Source: Gymnothorax reevesii (lineage: Eukaryota > Chordata > Actinopteri > Anguilliformes > Muraenidae). From it: 64,000 nt of DNA. Shown piece after piece: positions 31,664 through 44,325 of this stretch. The stretch covers positions 37,344,611-37,408,610 of the forward strand of contig CM056582.1 of assembly GCA_029721435.1 (NCBI GenBank), written 5' to 3'. A program made the translations under genes and the position numbers. Each line of letters begins with the position of its first letter. The first letter of the stretch is position 1. Below the pieces are notes generated by a model. It saw only the letters and a list, made by a program, of their open reading frames with translations. It had not been told where the DNA came from and did not search any database.

Positions 31664-34600
31664 AAACAGCTGTCTACTTTTAAAATGCACACGCGTTAAA
31701 GTATTGTTAAGGGTCTCTTTAATCTTCTGAACCAAGGACTGACACCTTATCCATTCGATCACACAGTCAGTTTCCATGATGTCAGCTCCATAGAATTAAA
31801 AACAGTAAAATGGACGATGTCATGGAGTTGTGGGGATCTGAAGGGAGCTTAAAATGGCCACCCTTATTGATAAGTAAGTATTCCTATTGTGACACCTGAA
31901 AGGGAAGATCATAGAATTCCACAAAGGTTGGCCAGAATATACAAGCAGCATAGGTAGTTTCACTCAAGTCTGCCCACTCTTTGATGCAATTGTCAGTGCC
32001 CTTTTACTACAGTGTTTGAATTCTACGGATAGCTTAAGGGAGTGTCAGCAGACTTTTATAATACTATCTTGTATTCACTATTGACACAATAGGGACTTTA
32101 AGCAAGGGCGGATTTTGCGACGGCTACGGCACCCGGATATAGATCTGCACTCCGCTGATCAAGACTGAAGCCGTTGTGCCGGCGTTCTTTGCCGTAGCAG
32201 GCTGATCTACCATGGGGAAAGAACCAATCTCACGTGGCCACTACAACGCTTGGTTCAGGAGATTGAAAATGTTTTCTATAATTGATTGTGACACACTAAA
32301 CATTATGTGTTTCTGTGGACTTTTCACACAGACACAGGATACTGTGTAAATTTCGCTGAGTAAAACCATAGTGAACAATTTTCTGCTGCAGGCTATATTC
32401 TCCCCTCATCCCAGCATGGCATACGGTACTTAATTTCTCTACCCTGTAAACATCTATATTTACTCACATGTACATTAGTCTTTCTTCTACTGCTGTGCAT
32501 GAAAAGTACACATATGATTTATATAAATGCACACTCCCATGCACTTTACCATTCATTTACACTCTGATTAGATGTGTGCTTTAATTGTCAAACTTTACGT
32601 CTTTTTAAAATTGAATTGTTCAAAGTAAAGTTTATTAAAAAGATGCACATTTCTTTTGGTTATGCTCTGTTCCTGTACTTGGCATAATGACAATAAATTT
32701 GAATATTGTAATCAAATATTAACTGTTTCCCATTTCCCCTAAATCTATGACATCTATTCCTTTTGCCAGTGGGAGCAGGACGAATGAGCACTCACACTGA
32801 ATTAACTACTTTGCTGACAAACCCTGATTAAAATCCACTGTTGTTTAAAGTCTCTGCTGGATTTGACAGTGACAGCACCAGCACTTGAGACACTTTTTTC
32901 CAGGTGCCATAGGCATTGCAAAATCTGCCATTGTTGCTGGTCCAGATGAAATGCACAATTCCAACCACGAAGGGACTCGAACCCTCAGTCTTCTGATCCG
33001 AAGTCAGACGCCTTATCCATTAGGCCACGTGGTCATTGCATGACAAGGCTGACTCCGAACAGTGAGCTGTGAGAACTGACAGCGGTTGATCAGTGCCATG
33101 TCAAATAACCGCTGTCATGTTGAGTTAAACAGCCCTGTCATTGAAAAACTCTCATGCTCAATCACTCTCCAGATCCAAACTCAGGTGTTTCGACCGTATG
33201 GTCAGGCTGAGCAATGTTAGCCCCTTGACTGAAGTTTGGTGAGTTTTTTTCTCAGATTTCAGTGTTAGTAACACCAGCAAGATGATATGAAAAAACACCA
33301 CCATCACACAACTATGCAAAGACTCAAGTCCTCAATCTTTTGATCCGGAGTCAGAAAGCTCCTCCATTAGGTGTCCTTTCATATTAGGTGACATCATTGG
33401 GGTTGACTTATGTTATTCCCTTAAACAAAGCCTTGTGAGTGTTAGTTTCAAGTTTCTGTTGCAGAAACTGTGACCAAGTCGTGTTAACAAGTACCAGCTT
33501 AAAAGAAAGTTTTTGCCCGAGAAACAGCTGGCAAGTGACATTAAAAAGCACCAGCACTAAACAACCATGAATGGTCTCAAACTGTCAGTCTTAATACTTG
33601 AGTCAACTAAATTATCCAATATTTGCCTGATGTATTAGTTCACATGGTCAGGTTGAGTTTTGCTTGTCCCTTGACAGTGGTTTTGTGAGTTTTGTCAAGG
33701 TTCTTTCTAAAACCGCAGCCAGATAACATGAAAAACCACGACCAGAAGACACTTATGAAGGGACTCAGATCCTCAATGTTCTGGCTCAAAGTCAGAAACC
33801 TCACCAATTAGTTTGCTTTCATACATTACTACTACTATGTTACATTCAAAAGCTCTGTTATTGAACAAGGTATGCTCAATTACCTTATCCAAAATCAGGT
33901 GCCCTGTGTATCGGACCGTAAAAAACAGCTTGCAAGTGATATAAACACAAGTGTCAAACAAGCAAGAAGGGACTACAGTCCTTCGTCTTCAGATCCGTAG
34001 TCAGGAATTTCTCCATTAGGGGCCCTTCATATTAGGTAACATCATATGACTGAATTGCTTTATTGTCATGAAGAAAAGGTTCCAAGTTCTTTAACTGGTT
34101 TCTTTTGACGAAACAGCTACCAGTTCATATTAACAAGCACCAACTTTAAAGAAAGTTTTTATGTAGGAAATACCGCAAGATACATTAACAAGCACCCCCA
34201 TGAAACACCCTTGAAGGTTCTCCAACAATCAATCCGAAGATCAGGGCCATGTTGGAATAGTGTTTTTTGTCACGGAAAGTGGCTAACTTCTAGAAAATGA
34301 GCTGGAAGTGTATACACGGCAGCCATGAGAAGTGTATTCCAGTTTTGTAAATGTAAAGAAAAGGTGCTTCAATGCTTCCTAACGTATCACCTTTGACATA
34401 GGGTACACGAAACCATTCTTCATAAAAACAAAGGTGATAACGCCATCCAGCCATTCAGTGTGGCTGAACCATTTAAAGTGACGACCATCCATACGGGCAA
34501 TCACAAAAAACAAAGGAACGTGATGGGCAAGAATGGCATGATCAAGTTGGCCAGTAAATGCATTGGATTGTCGTAGCAGCACGGTTGTCTTCCTTAGCCG

Positions 34601-34829
34601 TTTTGAATTCCCCTTTACACCTCTCCTTTACCTCATGACATTATCCAATTGTGGTTGAAGAAACGTTTATGGACATTAGAGCATATGACGTCATTTTTTG
34701 TCTATTCAAATTCTGCAGCAAAGTTATATAACTTATCCTTTATATGTCATATGATTAGGTCACACGGTCAGGTTGAATTATACTAGTCCTTTAATTGAAG
34801 CCTCATGTTTTTTCAGGTTAATTTTTAAG
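31664..34829 (+). repeat. Array unit 11 (unit 7 / unit 8 chimera)
   Basis: Matches unit 7 from its start through caccaattag near 33,786. Near its end it carries T at 34747, as in unit 8. It appears to be a fusion of unit 7-like and unit 8-like copies that removed one unit from the duplicated block. Confidence 0.96.
32962..33034 (-). tRNA. tRNA-Arg (anticodon UCG), canonical
   Basis: Identical to the unit 7 gene, from which this copy descends by block duplication. Cloverleaf and internal promoter boxes are intact. Confidence 0.96.
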
Positions 34830-37800
34830 AAACAGCTGTCTACTTTTAAAATGCACACGCGTTAAAGTATTGTTAAGGGTCTCTTTAATCTTCTGAACCA
34901 AGGACTGACACCTTATCCATTCGATCACACAGTCAGTTTCCATGATGTCAGCTCCATAGAATTAAAAACAGTAAAATGGACGATGTCATGGAGTTGTGGG
35001 GATCTGAAGGGAGCTTAAAATGGCCACCCTTATTGATAAGAAAGTATTCCTATTGTGACACCTGAAAGGGAAGATCATAGAATTCCACAAAGGTTGGCCA
35101 GTATATACAAGCAGCATAGGTAGTTTCACTCAAGTCTGCCCACTCTTTGATGCAATTGTCAGTGCCCTTTTACTACAGTGTTTGAATTCTATGGATAGCT
35201 TAAGGGAGTGTCAGCAGACTTTTATAATACTATCTTGTATTCACTATTGACACAATAGGGACTTTAAGCAAGGGCGGATTTTGCGACGGCTACGGAACCT
35301 GGATATAGATCTGCACTCCGCTGATCGAGACTGAAGCCGTTGTGCCGGCGTTCTTTGCCGTAGCAGGCTGATCTACCATGGGGAAAGAACCAATCTCATG
35401 TGGCCACTACAACGCTTGGTTCAGGAGATTGAAAATGTTTTCTATCATTGATTGTGACACACAAAACATTATGTGTTTCAGTGGACTTTTCACACAGACA
35501 CAGGATACTGTGTAAATTTCGCTGAGTAAAACCATAGTGAACAATTTTCTGCTGCAGGCTATATTCTCCCCTCATCCCAGCATGGCAGACGGTACTTAAT
35601 TTCTCTACTCTGTAAACATCTATATTTACTCACATGTACATTAGTCTTTCTTCTACTGCTGTGCATGAAAAGTACACATATGATGTATATAAATGCACAC
35701 TCCCATGCACTTTACCATTCATTTACACTCTGATTAGATGTGTGCTTTAATTGTCAAACTTTACGTCTTTTTAAAATTGAATTGCTCAAAGTAAAGTTTA
35801 TTAAAAAGATGCACATTTCTTTTGGTTATGCTCTGTTCCTGTACTTGGCATAATGACAACAAATTTGAATATTGTAATCAAATATTAACTGTTTCCCATT
35901 TCCCCTAAATCTATGACATCTACTCCTTTTGCCAGTGGGAGCAGGACGAATGAGCACTCACACTGAATTAACTACTTTGCTGACAAACCCCGATTAAAAT
36001 CCACTGTTGTTTAAAGTCTCTGCTGGATTTGACAGTGACAGCACCAGCACTTGAGACACTTTTTTCCAGGTGCCATAGGCATTGCAAAATCTGCCATTGT
36101 TGCTGGTCCAGATGAAATGCACAATTCCAACCACGAAGGGACTCGAACCCTCAGTCGTCTGATCCAAAGTCAGACGCCTTATCCATTAGGCCACGTGGTC
36201 ATTGCATGACAAGGCTGACTCCGAACAGTGAGCTGTGAGAACTGACAGCGGTTGATCAGTGCCATGTCAAATAACCGCTGTCATGTTGAGTTAAACAGCC
36301 CTGTCATTGAAAAACTCTCATGCTCAATCACTCTCCAGATCCAAACTCAGGTGTTTCGACCGTATGGTCAGGCTGAGCAATGTTAGCCCCTTGACTGAAG
36401 TTTGGTGAGTTTTTTTCTCAGATTTCAGTGTTAGTAACACCAGCAAGATGATATGAAAAAACACCACCATCACACAACTATGCAAAGACTCAAGTCCTCA
36501 ATCTTTTGATCCGGAGTCAGAAAGCTCCTCCATTAGGTGTCCTTTCATATTAGGTGACATCATTGGGGTTGACTTATGTTATTCCCTTAAACAAAGCCTT
36601 GTGAGTGTTAGTTTCAAGTTTCTGTTGCAGAAACTGTGACCAAGTCGTGTTAACAAGTACCAGCTTAAAAGAAAGTTTTTGTCTGAGAAACAGCTGGCAA
36701 GTGACATTAAAAAGCACCAGCACTAAACAACCATGAATGGTCTCCAACTGTCAGTCTTAATACTAGAGTGAACTAAATTATCCAATATTTGCCTGATGTA
36801 TTAGTTCACATGGTCAGGTTGAGTTTTGCTTGTCCCTTGACAGTGGTTTTGTGAGTTTTGTCAAGGTTCTTTCTAAAACCGCAGCCAGATAACATGAAAA
36901 ACCACGACCAGAAGACACTTATGAAGGGACTCAGATCCTCAATGTTCTGGCTCAAAGTCAGAAACCTCACCTATTAGTTTGCTTTCATACATTACTACTA
37001 CTATGTTACATTCAAAAGCTCTGTTATTGAACAAGGTATGCTCAATTACCTTATCCAAAATCAGGTGCCCTGTGTATCGGACCGTAAAAAACAGCTTGCA
37101 AGTGATATAAACACAAGTGTCAAACAAGCAAGAAGGGACTACAGTCCTTCGTCTTCAGATCCGTAGTCAGGAATTTCTCCATTAGGGGCCCTTCATATTA
37201 GGTAACATCATATGACTGAATTGCTTTATTGTCATGAAGAAAAGGTTCCAAGTTCTTTAACTGGTTTCTTTTGACGAAACAGCTACCAGTTCATATTAAC
37301 AAGCACCAACTTTAAAGAAAGTTTTTATGTAGGAAATACCGCAAGATACATTAACAAGCACCCCCATGAAACACCCTTGAAGGTTCTCCAACAATCAATC
37401 CGAAGATCAGGGCCATGTTGGAATAGTGTTTTTTGTCACGGAAAGTGGCTAACTTCTAGAAAATGAGCTGGAAGTGTATACACGGCAGCCATGAGAAGTG
37501 TATTCCAGTTTTGTAAATGTAAAGAAAAGGTGCTTCAATGCTTCCTAACGTATCACCTTTGACATAGGGTACACGAAACCATTCTTCATAAAAACAAAGG
37601 TGATAACGCCATCCAGCCATTCAGTGTGGCTGAACCATTTAAAGTGACGACCATCCATACGGGCAATGACAAAAAACAAAGGAACGTGATGGGCAAGAAT
37701 GGCATGATCAAGTTGGCCAGTAAATGCATTGGATTGTCGTAGCAGCACGGTTGTCTTCCTTAGCCGTTTTGAATTCCCCTTTACACCTCTCCTTTACCTC

Positions 37801-37995
37801 ATGACATTATCCAATTGTGGTTGAAGAAACGTTTATGGACATTAGAGCATATGACGTCATTTTTTGTCTATTCAAATTCTGCAGCAAAGTTATATAACTT
37901 ATCCTTTATATGCCATATGATTAGGTCACACGGTCAGGTTGAATTATACTAGTCCTTTAATTGAAGCCTCATGTTTTTTCAGGTTAATTTTTAAG
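34830..37995 (+). repeat. Array unit 12 (class A, UUG tRNA)
   Basis: The 5' part matches unit 9 (T at 35609, tRNA anticodon UUG). The distance is 9,498 bp, three units instead of four, consistent with loss of one unit. Its 3' part lacks the unit 5/9 alleles. Confidence 0.97.
36128..36200 (-). tRNA. tRNA-Arg-derived gene with anticodon UUG
   Basis: Identical to the unit 9 copy (T35, C44), with fully paired stems and good A and B boxes. Its partner lies exactly three units upstream. Confidence 0.88.
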
Positions 37996-40900
37996 AAACA
38001 GCTGTCTACTTTTAAAATGCACACGCGTTAAAGTATTGTTAAGGGTCTCTTTAATCTTCTGAACCAAGGACTGACACCTTATCCATTCGATCACACAGTC
38101 AGTTTCCATGATGTCAGCTCCATAGAATTAAAAACAGTAAAATGGACGATGTCATGGAGTTGTGGGGATCTGAAGGGAGCTTAAAATGGCCACCCTTATT
38201 GATAAGTAAGTATTCCTATTGTGACACCTGAAAGGGAAGATCATAGAATTCCACAAAGGTTGGCCAGAATATACAAGCAGCATAGGTAGTTTCACTCAAG
38301 TCTGCCCACTCTTTGATGCAATTGTCAGTGCCCTTTTACTACAGTGTTTGAATTCTACGGATAGCTTAAGGGAGTGTCAGCAGACTTTTATAATACTATC
38401 TTGTATTCACTATTGACACAATAGGGACTTCAAGCAAGGGCGGATTTTGCGACGGCTACGGCACCCGGATATAGATCTGCACTCCGCTGATCAAGACTGA
38501 AGCCGTTGTGCCGGCGTTCTTTGCCGTAGCAGGCTGATCTACCATGGGGAAAGAACCAATCTCACGTGGCCACTACAACGCTTGGTTCAGGAGATTGAAA
38601 ATGTTTTCTATAATTGATTGTGACACACTAAACATTATGTGTTTCTGTGGACTTTTCACACAGACACAGGATACTGTGTAAATTTCGCTGAGTAAAACCA
38701 TAGTGAACAATTTTCTGCTGCAGGCTATATTCTCCCCTCATCCCAGCATGGCATACGGTACTTAATTTCTCTACCCTGTAAACATCTATATTTACTCACA
38801 TGTACATTAGTCTTTCTTCTACTGCTGTGCATGAAAAGTACACATATGATGTATATAAATGCACACTCCCATGCACTTTACCATTCATTTACACTCTGAT
38901 TAGATGTGTGCTTTAATTGTCAAACTTTACGTCTTTTTAAAATTGAATTGTTCAAAGTAAAGTTTATTAAAAAGATGCACATTTCTTTTGGTTATGCTCT
39001 GTTCCTGTACTTGGCATAATGACAATAAATTTGAATATTGTAATCAAATATTAACTGTTTCCCATTTCCCCTAAATCTATGACATCTATTCCTTTTGCCA
39101 GTGGGAGCAGGACGAATGAGCACTCACACTGAATTAACTACTTTGCTGACAAACCCTGATTAAAATCCACTGTTGTTTAAAGTCTCTGCTGGATTTGACA
39201 GTGACAGCACCAGCACTTGAGACACTTTTTTCCAGGTGCCATAGGCATTGCAAAATCTGCCATTGTTGCTGGTCCAGATGAAATGCACAATTCCAACCAC
39301 GAAGGGACTCGAACCCTCAGTCTTCTGATCCAAAGTCAGACGCCTTATCCATTAGGCCACGTGGTCATTGCATGACAAGGCTGACTCCGAACAGTGAGCT
39401 GTGAGAACTGACAGCGGTTGATCAGTGCCATGTCAAATAACCGCTGTCATGTTGAGTTAAACAGCCCTGTCATTGAAAAACTCTCATGCTCAATCACTCT
39501 CCAGATCCAAACTCAGGTGTTTCGACCGTATGGTCAGGCTGAGCAATGTTAGCCCCTTGACTGAAGTTTGGTGAGTTTTTTTCTCAGATTTCAGTGTTAG
39601 TAACACCAGCAAGATGATATGAAAAAACACCACCATCACACAACTATGCAAAGACTCAAGTCCTCAATCTTTTGATCCGGAGTCAGAAAGCTCCTCCATT
39701 AGGTGTCCTTTCATATTAGGTGACATCATTGGGGTTGACTTATGTTATTCCCTGAAACAAAGCCTTGTGAGTGTTAGTTTCAAGTTTCTGTTGCAGAAAC
39801 TGTGACCAAGTCGTGTTAACAAGTACCAGCTTAAAAGAAAGTTTTTGCCCGAGAAACAGCTGGCAAGTGACATTAAAAAGCACCAGCACTAAACAACCAT
39901 GAATGGTCTCCAACTGTCAGTCTTAATACTTGAGTCAACTAAATTATCCAATATTTGCCTGATGTATTAGTTCACATGGTCAGGTTGAGTTTTGCTTGTC
40001 CCTTGACAGTGGTTTTGTGAGTTTTGTCAAGGTTCTTTCTAAAACCGCAGCCAGATAACATGAAAAACCACGACCAGAAGACACTTATGAAGGGACTCAG
40101 ATCCTCAATGTTCTGGCTCAAAGTCAGAAACCTCACCAATTAGTTTGCTTTCATACATTACTACTACTATGTTACATTCAAAAGCTCTGTTATTGAACAA
40201 GGTATGCTCAATTACCTTATCCAAAATCAGGTGCCCTGTGTATCGGACCGTAAAAAACAGCTTGCAAGTGATATAAACACAAGTGTCAAACAAGCAAGAA
40301 GGGACTACAGTCCTTCGTCTTCAGATCCGTAGTCAGGAATTTCTCCATTAGGGGCCCTTCATATTAGGTAACATCATATGACTGAATTGCTTTATTGTCA
40401 TGAAGAAAAGGTTCCAAGTTCTTTAACTGGTTTCTTTTGACGAAACAGCTACCAGTTCATATTAACAAGCACCAACTTTAAAGAAAGTTTTTATGTAGGA
40501 AATACCGCAAGATACATTAACAAGCACCCCCATGAAACACCCTTGAAGGTTCTCCAACAATCAATCCGAAGATCAGGGCCATGTTGGAATAGTGTTTTTT
40601 GTCACGGAAAGTGGCTAACTTCTAGAAAATGAGCTGGAAGTGTATACACGGCAGCCATGAGAAGTGTATTCCAGTTTTGTAAATGTAAAGAAAAGGTGCT
40701 TCAATGCTTCCTAACGTATCACCTTTGACATAGGGTACACGAAACCATTCTTCATAAAAACAAAGGTGATAACGCCATCCAGCCATTCAGTGTGGCTGAA
40801 CCATTTAAAGTGACGACCATCCATACGGGCAATCACAAAAAACAAAGGAACGTGATGGGCAAGAATGGCATGATCAAGTTGGCCAGTAAATGCATTGGAT

Positions 40901-41161
40901 TGTCGTAGCAGCACGGTTGTCTTCCTTAGCCGTTTTGAATTCCCCTTTACACCTCTCCTTTACCTCATGACATTATCCAATTGTGGTTGAAGAAACGTTT
41001 ATGGACATTAGAGCATATGACGTCATTTTTTGTCTATTCAAATTCTGCAGCAAAGTTATATAACTTATCCTTTATATGCCATATGATTAGGTCACACGGT
41101 CAGGTTGAATTATACTAGTCCTTTAATTGAAGCCTCATGTTTTTTCAGGTTAATTTTTAAG
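37996..41161 (+). repeat. Array unit 13 (class B, UUG tRNA)
   Basis: Class B like units 7 and 11 (gcccgag, caccaattag), but its tRNA has the UUG anticodon otherwise seen in class A units 9 and 12. Either short conversion or a second CpG mutation explains this. Confidence 0.97.
39294..39366 (-). tRNA. tRNA-Arg-derived gene with anticodon UUG (class B unit)
   Basis: Has T35 (plus-strand A at 39332) but A44, so it differs from the other UUG copies at the variable loop and lies in a class B unit. Either the C35 CpG mutated twice or a short conversion tract moved it. All other features are canonical. Confidence 0.88.
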
Positions 41162-44100
41162 AAACAGCTGTCTACTTTTAAAATGCACACGCGTTAAAGT
41201 ATTGTTAAGGGTCTCTTTAATCTTCTGAACCAAGGACTGACACCTTATCCATTCGATCACACAGTCAGTTTCCATGATGTCAGCTCCATAGAATTAAAAA
41301 CAGTAAAATGGACGATGTCATGGAGTTGTGGGGATCTGAAGGGAGCTTAAAATGGCCACCCTTATTGATAAGTAAGTATTCCTATTGTGACACCTGAAAG
41401 GGAAGATCATAGAATTCCACAAAGGTTGGCCAGAATATACAAGCAGCATAGGTAGTTTCACTCAAGTCTGCCCACTCTTTGATGCAATTGTCAGTGCCCT
41501 TTTACTACAGTGTTTGAATTCTATGGATAGCTTAAGGGAGTGTCAGCAGACTTTTATAATACTATCTTGTATTCACTATTGACACAATAGGGACTTTAAG
41601 CAAGGGCGGATTTTGCGACGGCTACGGAACCCGGATATAGATCTGCACTCCGCTGATCGAGACTGAAGCCGTTGTGCCGGCGTTCTTTGCCGTAGCAGGC
41701 TGATCTACCATGGGGAAAGAACCAATCTCATGTGGCCACTACAACGCTTGGTTCAGGAGATTGAAAATGTTTTCTATCATTGATTGTGACACACAAAACA
41801 TGTGTTTCAGTGGACTTTTCACACAGACACAGGATACTGTGTAAATTTCGCTGAGTAAAACCATAGTGAACAATTTTCTGCTGCAGGCTATATTCTCCCC
41901 TCATCCCAGCATGGCATACGGTACTTAATTTCTCTACCCTGTAAACATCTATATTTACTCACATGTACATTAGTCTTTCTTCTACTGCTGTGCATGAAAA
42001 GTACACATATGATGTATATAAATGCACACTCCCATGCACTTTACCATTCATTTACACTCTGATTAGATGTGTGCTTTAATTGTCAAACTTTACGTCTTTT
42101 TAAAATTGAATTGCTCAAAGAAAAGTTTATTAAAAAGATGCACATTTCTTTTGGTTATGCTCTGTTCCTGTACTTGGCATAATGACAACAAATTTGAATA
42201 TTGTAATCAAATATTAACTGTTTCCCATTTCCCCTAAATCTATGACATCTACTCCTTTTGCCAGTGGGAGCAGGACGAATGAGCACTCACACTGAATTAA
42301 CTACTTTGCTGACAAACCCCGAGTAAAATCCACTGTTGTTTAAAGTCTCTGCTGGATTTGACAGTGACAGCACCAGCACTTGAGACACTTTTTTTCCAGG
42401 TGCCATAGGCAATGCAAAATCTGCCATTGTTGCTGGTCCAGATGAAATGCACAATTCCAACCACGAAAGGACTCAAACCCTCAGTCTTCTGATCTGAAGT
42501 TAGACACCTTATCCATTAGGCCACGTGGTCATTGCATGACAAGGCTGACTCCGAACAGTGAGCTGTGAGAATTGACAGCGGTTGATCAGTGCCATGTCAA
42601 ATAACCGCTGTCATGTTGAGTTAAACAGCCCTGTCATTGAAAAACTCTCATGCTCAATCACTCTCCAGATCCAAACTCAGGTGTTTCGACCGTATGGTCA
42701 GGCTGAGCAATGTTAGCCCCTTGACTGAAGTTTGGTGAGTTTTTTTCTCAGATTTCAGTGTTAGTAACACCAGCAAGATGATATGAAAAAACACCACCAT
42801 CACACAACTATGCAAAGACTCAAGTCCTCAATCTTTTGATCCGGAGTCAGAAAGCTCCTCCATTAGGTGTCCTTTCATATTAGGTGACATCATTGGGGTT
42901 GACTTATGTTATTCCCTTAAACAAAGCCTTGTGAGTGTTAGTTTCAAGTTTCTGTTGCAGAAACTGTGACCAAGTCGTGTTAACAAGTACCAGCTTAAAA
43001 GAAAGTTTTTGTCTGAGAAACAGCTGGCAAGTGACATTAAAAAGCACCAGCACTAAACAACCATGAATGGTCTCCAACTGTCAGTCTTAATACTAGAGTG
43101 AACTAAATTATCCAATATTTGCCTGATGTATTAGTTCACATGGTCAGGTTGAGTTTTGCTTGTCCCTTGACAGTGGTTTTGTGAGTTTTGTCAAGGTTCT
43201 TTCTAAAACCGCAGCCAGATAACATGAAAAACCACGACCAGAAGACACTTATGAAGGGACTCAGATCCTCAATGTTCTGGCTCAAAGTCAGAAACCTCAC
43301 CTATTAGTTTGCTTTCATACATTACTACTACTATGTTACATTCAAAAGCTCTGTTATTGAACAAGGTATGCTCAATTACCTTATCCAAAATCAGGTGCCC
43401 TGTGTATCGGACCGTAAAAAACAGCTTGCAAGTGATATAAACACAAGTGTCAAACAAGCAAGAAGGGACTACAGTCCTTCGTCTTCAGATCCGTAGTCAG
43501 GAATTTCTCCATTAGGGGCCCTTCATATTAGGTAACATCATATGACTGAATTGCTTTATTGTCATGAAGAAAAGGTTCCAAGTTCTTTAACTGGTTTCTT
43601 TTGACGAAACAGCTACCAGTTCATATTAACAAGCACCAACTTTAAAGAAAGTTTTTATGTAGGAAATACCGCAAGATACATTAACAAGCACCCCCATGAA
43701 ACACCCTTGAAGGTTCTCCAACAATCAATCCGAAGATCAGGGCCATGTTGGAATAGTGTTTTTTGTCACGGAAAGTGGCTAACTTCTAGAAAATGAGCTG
43801 GAAGTGTATACACGGCAGCCATGAGAAGTGTATTCCAGTTTTGTAAATGTAAAGAAAAGGTGCTTCAATGCTTCCTAACGTATCACCTTTGACATAGGGT
43901 ACACGAAACCATTCTTCATAAAAACAAAGGTGATAACGCCATCCAGCCATTCAGTGTGGCTGAACCATTTAAAGTGACGACCATCCATACGGGCAATGAC
44001 AAAAAACAAAGGAACGTGATGGGCAAGAATGGCATGATCAAGTTGGCCAGTAAATGCATTGGATTGTCGTAGCAGCACGGTTGTCTTCCTTAGCCGTTTT

Positions 44101-44325
44101 GAATTCCCCTTTACACCTCTCCTTTACCTCATGACATTATCCAATTGTGGTTGAAGAAACGTTTATGGACATTAGAGCATATGACGTCATTTTTTGTCTA
44201 TTCAAATTCTGCAGCAAAGTTATATAACTTATCCTTTATATGCCATATGATTAGGTCACACGGTCAGGTTGAATTATACTAGTCCTTTAATTGAAGCCTC
44301 ATGTTTTTTCAGGTTAATTTTTAAG
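41162..44325 (+). repeat. Array unit 14 (class A, 3-bp deletion, degraded tRNA)
   Basis: 3,164 bp: three bases are missing near 41,800 (acatgtg for acattatgtg) and one T is gained. It holds the most degraded copy of the main tRNA gene. Confidence 0.97.
42458..42530 (-). pseudogene. tRNA-Arg pseudogene (UCA anticodon, broken B box)
   Basis: The most degraded copy of the main gene. Besides T25, A30 and A36 (anticodon UCA), T-loop C56 is T, making the B box GGTTTGAGTCC, and a T-stem G:C pair has become G:U. C56 is nearly invariant in B boxes and pairs with G19 in the folded tRNA, so both transcription and folding should suffer. Confidence 0.85.
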
